A stretch of 5,002 nt of DNA from CAZSVI01 sp964610205 (GTDB lineage: Bacteria; Bacillota; Clostridia; DSM-8532): NCBI GenBank assembly GCA_964610205.1, contig CAZSVI010000179.1, positions 1 through 5,002 on the forward strand. Reading direction: 5' to 3'. Under the pieces are notes generated by a model. That model had not been told where the DNA came from, ran no database searches, and was given only the letters and a program-made list of their open reading frames with translations. Position 1 is the first letter of the stretch. Each line of letters begins with the position of its first letter. A program made the position numbers and the translations under genes. Positions 1 to 4,311 of this stretch are shown here, one piece after another.

Positions 1-1
1 A

Positions 2-787
2 AAGGAAAACTACATTAAATACTGGGGTGATATAAATCCCTTTGTTAAGTATGGGTGTATCCGGGAGAATAAATTCTACGATAAGGTAAAGGATATTATT
101 CTTTTCAAAACCATTGATGAAAATCATGTAACACTGCAGGAATATCTGGACAAAAACAAGGAAAAACACGATAACACGGTTTATTATGTTACGGATATCA
201 AGCAGCAGGCCCAATATATCAACATGTTCAGGGAGAATGAAATGGAGGCTATTATTTTAAATACAATGATAGACAACCATTTCATCAGCTTCCTTGAATC
301 ACAGAATACCAACGTGAAATTCCTCCGGGTTGACGCCGATATTACCACCAATATGAAGGATGGAACAGACGGTGAAAATGAAAAGGAAACAAAAAAACTG
401 GCCGAAAAGATAGAAAAGCTCTTTAAGGATATACTTGAGAACAAGGATTTAAAGGTTCAGGTTGAAAAATTGAAATCCGAGTCAACGCCGGCAATGATCC
501 TTTTGTCCGAGCATTCCAGAAGAATGCAGGAAATGAGCCGTATGTTCGGGGGACAGGACATGAGCCACATGTTCCCGAAAGAAGAAACACTGGTAATCAA
601 CCGAAATAACAAACTTGTAAAGGCGTTGGTGGAAGGCATGGACAACAATGATAAGCAGGAGGAGCAAAATCTCCTTGTAAAACAGATTTACGATCTTGCC
701 CTGCTCAGCCATAAGCCTTTGGAGCCTGAAGCAATGACAGCTTTCGTACAGCGCAGCATTCAGCTTATGGAGAAAATGATTTTATGA
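2..787 (+). CDS. htpG: Molecular chaperone HtpG (bacterial Hsp90), C-terminal part
   Basis: The reading frame is open from the left edge and gives 261 residues, roughly the last two fifths of a protein that is usually about 620-640 residues, so the N-terminal ATPase domain and start codon lie outside the window. HtpG is the cytosolic Hsp90, an ATP-driven homodimeric chaperone that remodels client proteins. The segment begins inside the middle domain. The block EYLDKNKEKHDNTVYYVTD and the following QAQYINMFRENEMEAIILN are typical of the end of that domain. After an acidic, lysine-rich linker (KDGTDGENEKETKK) comes the C-terminal dimerisation domain. It includes a methionine-rich amphipathic stretch, RRMQEMSRMFGGQDMSHMF (partial residues about 173-191), at the place where Hsp90s expose hydrophobic side chains to clients. 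The protein ends IQLMEKMIL without the eukaryotic MEEVD tail, as expected in bacteria. The HD-domain gene starts 29 bases downstream on the same strand, so the two are probably co-transcribed. Confidence 0.96.
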   Translation, partial: KENYIKYWGDINPFVKYGCIRENKFYDKVKDIILFKTIDENHVTLQEYLDKNKEKHDNTVYYVTDIKQQAQYINMFRENEMEAIILNTMIDNHFISFLESQNTNVKFLRVDADITTNMKDGTDGENEKETKKLAEKIEKLFKDILENKDLKVQVEKLKSESTPAMILLSEHSRRMQEMSRMFGGQDMSHMFPKEETLVINRNNKLVKALVEGMDNNDKQEEQNLLVKQIYDLALLSHKPLEPEAMTAFVQRSIQLMEKMIL

Positions 788-816
788 GTTGAACACCGGC
801 ACATGAGGGATGATAA

Positions 817-1398
817 ATGGATAAACTGAAACAACAGATCGCTTTTATCCTTGAAGTGGATAAACTGAAAACAATATACCGGCAATCCCTGATTGCTGAT
901 AAAAGCAGGTATGAAAACGACGCGGAGCATTCCTGGCATCTTGCTTTGATGGCCTTTCTCCTTGCCGGGCATACAAATTGCAGGGTAGACTTATTAAAGG
1001 TTATCAAAATGGTTCTGATGCATGATATCGTTGAAATAGACGCGGGAGACACATACTGCTATGACGAATCGGCCAAGCTGGATAAACGGGAAAGGGAAGA
1101 AAGAGCTGCGGACAGGATTTTCTCCCTTCTTCCCGAGGAGCAATGCAGGGAAATGCATGAACTCTGGGAGGAGTTTGAGCTGATGGAAACCCCGGAAGCA
1201 AAGTACGCTGCCGCCCTGGATCGTCTGCAGCCTGTTTTATTAAACTATACCGCCGGCGGATTATCCTGGAAAAAACATGGCATTTCAGCAGATCAGGTAA
1301 TAGAACGAAACCACAGAATAGAAGACGGCTCGGAAAAACTATGGGATTTTGCCAAAGAACTGATTAACGACGCCGTAAAAAAAGATTATCTAGCCTAA
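817..1398 (+). CDS. HD-domain phosphohydrolase, YfbR/HDDC2-like 5'-nucleotidase
   Basis: This 193-residue protein is a complete member of the HD_3 branch of the HD superfamily (YfbR/HDDC2-like), whose characterised members are metal-dependent 5'-deoxynucleotidases acting on (deoxy)nucleoside monophosphates in the cytosol. The metal-binding signature is intact. It comprises H38 in the block ENDAEHSWH (33-41), the H69-D70 pair in MHDIVEIDAGDT (68-79), and D135 in ALDRLQP. E73 and D78 sit where the family has catalytic or structural acidic residues, and R22 matches the phosphate-contacting arginine region. The length is normal for the family. The ATG is preceded by GAGGG at 805-809, seven bases upstream, and no earlier start is available in the 29-base gap after htpG. 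The TAA stop coincides with the first three bases of the downstream mobile-element remnant, so the insertion may have redefined the extreme C-terminus (VKKDYLA). The exact substrate cannot be read from the sequence. Confidence 0.88.
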   Translation: MDKLKQQIAFILEVDKLKTIYRQSLIADKSRYENDAEHSWHLALMAFLLAGHTNCRVDLLKVIKMVLMHDIVEIDAGDTYCYDESAKLDKREREERAADRIFSLLPEEQCREMHELWEEFELMETPEAKYAAALDRLQPVLLNYTAGGLSWKKHGISADQVIERNHRIEDGSEKLWDFAKELINDAVKKDYLA

Positions 1399-1423
1399 CA
1401 CAAGGGGACGGTTCTCTTGTGTT
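1396..1423 (+). repeat. Left terminal repeat of the RAYT-like element (perfect hairpin)
   Basis: AACACAAG (1397-1404) and CTTGTGTT (1416-1423) form a perfect 8-bp stem around the 11-base loop GGGACGGTTCT. The same 28 bases are the inverted partner of 1649-1676. There is no T-run after it, so it is not a canonical intrinsic terminator. Because it directly follows the HD gene's stop codon, it would nevertheless form a hairpin at the 3' end of that mRNA. Confidence 0.8.
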
Positions 1424-1440
1424 GATGTTGAGATCAATGT

Positions 1441-1648
1441 TTGGAAATGGAGCAAAAGAGCCGGAGTATAAGTGACGAGGAAGCGAAAGAAATAACCAGC
1501 AGGATTTGTGGAGCAAAAAATGCAACTGAATTTCAAAAGATGAATGCAGTAGATCGTGATAAAAGCATTAAAGCTCTTAAATAGGCTTTCTGTTAGACAA
1601 ATCTCAAGGCTAACGGGAATGAGTTTCGGTGTGGTGAGAAAAAGGTAG
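1441..1648 (+). pseudogene. C-terminal relic of a REP-associated (Y1/IS200-like) transposase
   Basis: Two reading frames together give the C-terminal tail of a Y1_Tnp/RAYT-type transposase as found in Firmicutes. From 1441 the frame reads LEMEQKSRSISDEEAK and continues through SRICGAKNATEFQKM to KSIKALK, then meets TAG at 1582-1584. The family's closing helix-turn-helix-like motif, LSVRQISRLTGMSFGVVRK, continues in another frame from 1583 and ends at TAG 1646-1648. In relatives the spacing between the LK and the LSxRQISRLTG motif is about three residues. Here only four bases separate them, so a short deletion of about five bases probably caused the frameshift. All catalytic parts are missing. 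The family assignment rests on recognising the tail motif. Confidence 0.7.
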
Positions 1649-1676
1649 AGCACAGGAGAACCGTCCCCTTGTGTTA
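1649..1676 (+). repeat. Right terminal repeat of the RAYT-like element (hairpin with G-T pairs)
   Basis: AGCACAGG (1649-1656) pairs with CTTGTGTT (1668-1675) around the loop AGAACCGTCCC. Two bases differ from the left copy (G1650 and G1655 instead of A), and both still pair as G-U in a plus-strand transcript. The repeat is inverted relative to 1396-1423, and homology stops exactly at A1676. Confidence 0.75.
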
Positions 1677-1690
1677 CCTGAAATTTATTA

Positions 1691-1719
1691 TTGACAAAGT
1701 ACATATCCTCCTGTATTAT
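1691..1719 (+). promoter_or_regulatory. Sigma-A-type promoter of the tRNA-Tyr gene
   Basis: TTGACA (1691-1696, perfect -35) and TATTAT (1714-1719, one mismatch to TATAAT) are separated by the ideal 17 bases. Transcription would start near 1726, giving a leader of about 35 bases before the tRNA at 1761. The -35 box begins only 15 bases after the right end of the mobile-element remnant. Confidence 0.85.
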
Positions 1720-1760
1720 ATAAATTGTTCGCTTTTCAGCGGCTTGAAATTACTGAATAT

Positions 1761-1846
1761 GGGAGAGTTCCCGAGCGGCCAAAGGGGGCAGACTGTAAAT
1801 CTGTTGCTAATCAGCTTCGGTGGTTCGAATCCGCCCTCTCCCACCA
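1761..1846 (+). tRNA. tRNA-Tyr (anticodon GTA)
   Basis: A complete class II (long variable arm) tRNA can be folded. The acceptor stem is GGGAGAG (1761-1767) with CTCTCCC (1836-1842), followed by discriminator A1843 and an encoded CCA (1844-1846). The D stem is CCC/GGG (1770-1772 with 1784-1786), with the conserved GG at 1777-1778. The anticodon stem is GCAGA/TCTGT (1788-1792 with 1800-1804), with loop CTGTAAA and anticodon GTA at 1795-1797. The variable arm is GCT-AATC-AGC (1806-1815). The T arm is GGTGG-TTCGAAT-CCGCC (1819-1835). Among class II bacterial tRNAs (Leu, Ser, Tyr), GTA specifies tyrosine. It has its own promoter upstream and terminator downstream, so it is a single-gene transcription unit with possible read-through into cbrA. 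Confidence 0.98.
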
Positions 1847-1847
1847 G

Positions 1848-1878
1848 AAACGATGTGTACGCTGCACATCGTTTTTTT
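1848..1878 (+). terminator. Intrinsic terminator of tRNA-Tyr
   Basis: AAACGATGTG (1848-1857) pairs with CACATCGTTT (1865-1874) around a 7-base loop, and seven T residues run from 1872 to 1878. This is a classical Rho-independent terminator beginning one base after the encoded CCA. It ends 24 bases before the cbrA start codon, leaving no room for a separate promoter between them. Confidence 0.88.
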
Positions 1879-1902
1879 ATATAGGTGCAGAGGTATTAAA
1901 AA

Positions 1903-2970
1903 ATGGCATATGACATTGCTATTATCGGAGCGGGCCCTGCCGGCTGCACGCTGGCGAGGCTTCTGAACAGGAAGTATAATATACTGATGCTGGACAAGCG
2001 TGATCTGTCTGGCGAAAACAATACTGCCGATGCGAAAAGCTGCGGTGGGCTGTTGGCTCCCGACGCGCAGAAAATGCTTGGCCGTATGGGAATGGCAGTA
2101 CCTACCTCCGTTCTTGTGGATCCTCAGATTTTTCTTGTGCGTACCATTGATTTTGACAACCATATGGAACGCTTTTATCAAAGATTTTATTTTAATATGG
2201 ACAGGCTTGCTTTTGATCAATGGTTGCTGTCCGGGATTCCGGAGCATGTGGATCTGGCTTTGGGATGCTGCTTGAAATCCTGCGGCAGGGTTAACGATGG
2301 TGTTCAGTTTGCCTTTTCATACAATGGAAAGATGTATGCCGAAAAGGCAAAGGTTATTATAGGCGCAGACGGTGCGCATTCCATTGTACGCAAGGAGATG
2401 TTTCCGGACAAGTCCATGCCGGCCAATTATATTGCCATACAGGAATGGTTTGAAACCGAAACCCCGGTTCCATATTATGGCGCTGTCTTTGATAAAACCA
2501 TAACCGATTTCTATTCGTGGACTATAACAAAGAAAAATGTATTAATTATCGGTTCGGCGTTGAAAAAGGATAATCTTGCTTCAGACAGGTTCAAGATGTT
2601 GAAAATGAGGCTGCGTGATAATGGTTTGGTCTATGGTAAAAAAATAAAAAGGGAAGGCTCCTTTATTATGAGACCAAAACGGTTATCCTCGGTATTCACC
2701 GGGGATGACAACAGTGCTCTGACAGGTGAAGCCGCCGGCTTTATAAGTCCCAGTTCGGCGGAAGGAATCAGTTATGCGCTGAAAAGCGGCTATTATCTTG
2801 CGGCTGCTCTTAATGACGGGTTGGAAGGTTTCCAGCGAAGGTATATGAAAATGGCAAGCGAGCTACGCGGAAACCTTTTTTTGAAGAACCTGAAAAGCCC
2901 TGCCATGTATAGTCCACTGCTCAGAAGCATAATTCTTAAGACCGGGATAAAATCCACACAGATGCTGTGA
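1903..2970 (+). CDS. cbrA: CbrA-like FAD-dependent oxidoreductase (geranylgeranyl-reductase superfamily)
   Basis: This 355-residue flavoprotein has an N-terminal Rossmann FAD site, GAGPAG (9-14), with D31 closing the second strand. The family block SCGGLLAPDAQ (46-56) follows. GADGAHSIVR (154-163) is the second nucleotide-contacting motif, and TGEAAGFISPSSAEGISYAL (274-293) is the FAD ribityl/pyrophosphate motif near the C-terminus. Several blocks, including CGGLLAPDAQ, DPQIF, AIQEWF, PVPYY and GEAAGFIS, closely match my memory of Escherichia coli CbrA, which has about the same length, so I call it an orthologue-like member. CbrA has no firmly established substrate. The superfamily includes geranylgeranyl (archaeal lipid and chlorophyll) reductases and aromatic monooxygenases. 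No signal peptide or membrane segment is evident, so it is probably cytosolic or membrane-peripheral. The start is supported by GAGGT at 1890-1894, eight bases upstream. It has no obvious promoter of its own and converges on the glycosyltransferase gene. Confidence 0.85.
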   Translation: MAYDIAIIGAGPAGCTLARLLNRKYNILMLDKRDLSGENNTADAKSCGGLLAPDAQKMLGRMGMAVPTSVLVDPQIFLVRTIDFDNHMERFYQRFYFNMDRLAFDQWLLSGIPEHVDLALGCCLKSCGRVNDGVQFAFSYNGKMYAEKAKVIIGADGAHSIVRKEMFPDKSMPANYIAIQEWFETETPVPYYGAVFDKTITDFYSWTITKKNVLIIGSALKKDNLASDRFKMLKMRLRDNGLVYGKKIKREGSFIMRPKRLSSVFTGDDNSALTGEAAGFISPSSAEGISYALKSGYYLAAALNDGLEGFQRRYMKMASELRGNLFLKNLKSPAMYSPLLRSIILKTGIKSTQML

Positions 2971-2986
2971 CAGGGATTCCTTCCGG

Positions 2987-3952
2987 TTAATCATCCCGTG
3001 TAAGAGGATTTTTATTGTCTGGAAGGTTCCGGGTTTTCTTAATTAAATATAAAGGTCTGCCTTTGACTTCGTCATAAATGCGGCCGACATATTCTCCTAT
3101 TATGCCAAGAAACAAAAGAGTAATACCGTTGAAGAACAGGCTGACGGCCAGGGTGGATGCCCAGCCGGGCTGAACTGTCCCCGGGGAAAAAATCCGTTTG
3201 GCAATGACATAAATTAAATATATGAAGCTTCCTAAGGAAAAAAATGTACCAAGATAGGAAGCAAGCTTCAATGGTTTGTATGAAAAAGAGGTAATACCGT
3301 CCAGAGCAAGCTTCAGCATCTTCTTCAGGGGATATTTTGTTTCTCCCGCAAAACGTTCTTCCCTTTCAAATTCAATTGCAGTCTGCCTGAACCCAAGCCA
3401 GCTGATAAGCCCGCGAACATATCTGTTTTTTTCCTTTACGTGCATTAAAGCATCCCGTACCCGCCGGTCAATTAAACGGAAATCTCCCGTATCCACAGGT
3501 ATATCGACATCGGTCATGCTTTTCAGAAATCGGTAGAAGACAGCGGCTGTTAATTTTTTAAAGAAACTCTCACCTTTTCGGGATATCCTTTTGCCATATA
3601 CAACATCGTAACCTTCCTTCCAAAGCTTAATCATTTCAGGGATAAGCTCGGGGGGATCCTGAAGGTCTCCGTCGATTACGGCAATGCATTGTCCTGAAGA
3701 ATGATCCATTCCTGCGGTAATGGCAACCTGATGTCCGAAATTTCTTGAAAAATCCAGTAATTTAATCCGGTTGTCCTTATCACAGATTTCCCCAAGCATT
3801 TGTCCGGTTTTATCCCGGCTGCCGTCGTTTACAAAGACAATTTCATAAGAAAATCCGCTTTTTCCCATAACCTTGGTTAAACGGCGGTAGGTTTCGGCCA
3901 GAACATCTTCCTCATTGTACATCGGGACAACAACCGAACATAAGATATCCAT
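2987..3952 (-). CDS. Polyprenyl-phosphate glycosyltransferase, GtrB/DPM1-like GT2 family
   Basis: This 321-residue protein is a complete bacterial DPM1-like family 2 glycosyltransferase. The N-terminal GT-A domain opens with SVVVPMYNEED (6-16), carries the nucleotide-binding FVNDGSRDKT (40-49), and has the metal/UDP-sugar motif DGDLQDPPEL (94-103). DTGDFRL (154-160) contains the aspartate (D157) regarded as catalytic in GtrB-type enzymes, and RYVRGLISWLGF follows. The C-terminus has two hydrophobic segments, about 230-251 and 268-290, typical of GtrB/YfdH proteins. Such enzymes move a sugar (often glucose) from UDP onto undecaprenyl phosphate at the inner face of the membrane, for later transfer to wall polymers, O-antigen or glycoproteins. 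The donor cannot be predicted here, and no GtrA-type flippase is in the window. The ATG matches the family N-terminus. The nearest Shine-Dalgarno-like run (GAAGGG in the transcript) is about 12 bases away, longer than usual. A long structured region and a promoter lie upstream. Confidence 0.92.
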   Translation of the reverse strand: MDILCSVVVPMYNEEDVLAETYRRLTKVMGKSGFSYEIVFVNDGSRDKTGQMLGEICDKDNRIKLLDFSRNFGHQVAITAGMDHSSGQCIAVIDGDLQDPPELIPEMIKLWKEGYDVVYGKRISRKGESFFKKLTAAVFYRFLKSMTDVDIPVDTGDFRLIDRRVRDALMHVKEKNRYVRGLISWLGFRQTAIEFEREERFAGETKYPLKKMLKLALDGITSFSYKPLKLASYLGTFFSLGSFIYLIYVIAKRIFSPGTVQPGWASTLAVSLFFNGITLLFLGIIGEYVGRIYDEVKGRPLYLIKKTRNLPDNKNPLTRDD

Positions 3953-3987
3953 ATAATGACGCTTCCCTTCATTTGTTTATCAAATTT

Positions 3988-4125
3988 CTAAGACCCCCAC
4001 TTCTATGAGGGGGGTTCCTTGTTAACGGTTCCGGTGGGTATGTATCTTTGTTCCCGCTTCGGTGGAGGTAGAGTCCCCCACCGAAGTTCCGATGTTCAGC
4101 TTTAGCTGAACGAGTTCACTTCTTA
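3988..4125 (-). ncRNA. Structured RNA region upstream of the glycosyltransferase (leader or IS200/IS605-end-like)
   Basis: Read on the minus strand downstream of a good promoter, this region contains three strong hairpins. The first is the near-perfect palindrome at 4094-4111 (GTTCAGCT-TT-AGCTGAAC). The second is a 9-bp stem, CTTCGGTGG (4057-4065) with CCACCGAAG (4078-4086), around a 12-base loop. The third is a G/C stem, ACCCCC (3993-3998) with GGGGGT (4010-4015), around an 11-base loop. No reading frame occupies it. The last hairpin lacks a following U-run, so it is not a standard terminator. Two readings are open. It may be a structured 5' leader of the glycosyltransferase mRNA. It may instead be the right end and omega-RNA-like scaffold of a TnpB-type IS200/IS605 element whose genes are lost; the order of hairpins closing with a CCCCC/GGGGG stem is reminiscent of such ends. 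I recognise no named riboswitch class in it. Confidence 0.45.
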
Positions 4126-4130
4126 TTGAG

Positions 4131-4158
4131 AGTATAACATTTTATAATTAATTGTAAA
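4131..4158 (-). promoter_or_regulatory. Sigma-A-type promoter, minus strand
   Basis: On the minus strand, TTTACA (4158-4153) is followed after 16 bases by TATACT (4136-4131), each one base off the consensus hexamer. Transcription would begin near 4124-4125, just before the structured region, and would run towards the glycosyltransferase, giving a leader of about 170 bases. No alternative promoter closer to the gene is obvious. Confidence 0.65.
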
Positions 4159-4311
4159 CATACGCAAAATATCAAAATCCTATTCAAAACACCGGAAAAC
4201 GGAAATTTTCATAAAACAATTGGGTTTATGCTTCGACAAAAACATTATATATTTATTCCCTGAGATTTTCAACACAGTATTAATTTATACTGTTTCAGTA
4301 CCGCAGGTTTA
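4159..4311. other. AT-rich intergenic stretch with one palindrome
   Basis: No credible gene is seen between the promoter at 4131-4158 and the stop of the carbohydrate-binding protein at 4312. The only clear structure is the perfect 7-bp palindrome ACAGTAT (4274-4280) with ATACTGT (4287-4293) around TAATTT, 18 bases past that stop codon. It could mark the 3' end of the minus-strand transcript, but it is AT-rich and has no T-run on either side, so it is a weak terminator candidate at best. Confidence 0.4.

Larger units (their letters stand above)
1396..1676 (+). mobile_element. Internally deleted Y1-transposase (RAYT/IS200-like) element with hairpin ends
   Basis: A 281-base unit is bounded by inverted repeats. 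Bases 1396-1416 match the reverse complement of 1656-1676 perfectly over 21 positions, and the match extends to 28 positions with two mismatches. The shared core is ACACAAGGGGACGGTTCT. Between the ends lies only the C-terminal tail of a Y1 (HUH-type, REP-associated) transposase, and it is frameshifted. The HUH histidines and catalytic tyrosine are absent, so the unit cannot move itself. It resembles the terminal sequences commonly seen around such transposases in Clostridia (recalled, not searched) and is best read as a MITE-like deletion derivative. No target-site duplication is evident, which fits Y1 transposition. Confidence 0.72.

Noticed and set aside
1390..1704. A 104-codon minus-strand open frame spanning the mobile element, ending in TQENRPLVLG.
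   Set aside because: It is the antisense of the element's inverted ends and transposase relic. The ENRPLVL ending is just the terminal repeat translated, and there is no ribosome binding site or family resemblance.
1669..1913. Two overlapping plus-strand open frames of 71 and 62 codons.
   Set aside because: They run through the tRNA-Tyr gene, its promoter and its terminator, and have no coding features.
1807..2247. A 146-codon minus-strand open frame.
   Set aside because: It is antisense to the tRNA and the 5' part of cbrA, which has clear FAD motifs on the plus strand.
2971..2997. GGGAT/ATCCC inverted repeat between cbrA and the glycosyltransferase as a bidirectional terminator.
   Set aside because: The stem is only five base pairs with a 15-base loop and no T-run on either strand.
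3276..3536. An 86-codon plus-strand open frame.
   Set aside because: It is antisense to the well-supported glycosyltransferase and shows no recognisable protein features.
3993..4015. The C5/G5 hairpin as an intrinsic terminator.
   Set aside because: Neither side has a run of T residues. On the minus strand it is followed by CTTAGAAATTTG and on the plus strand by TCCTTGTTAACG.
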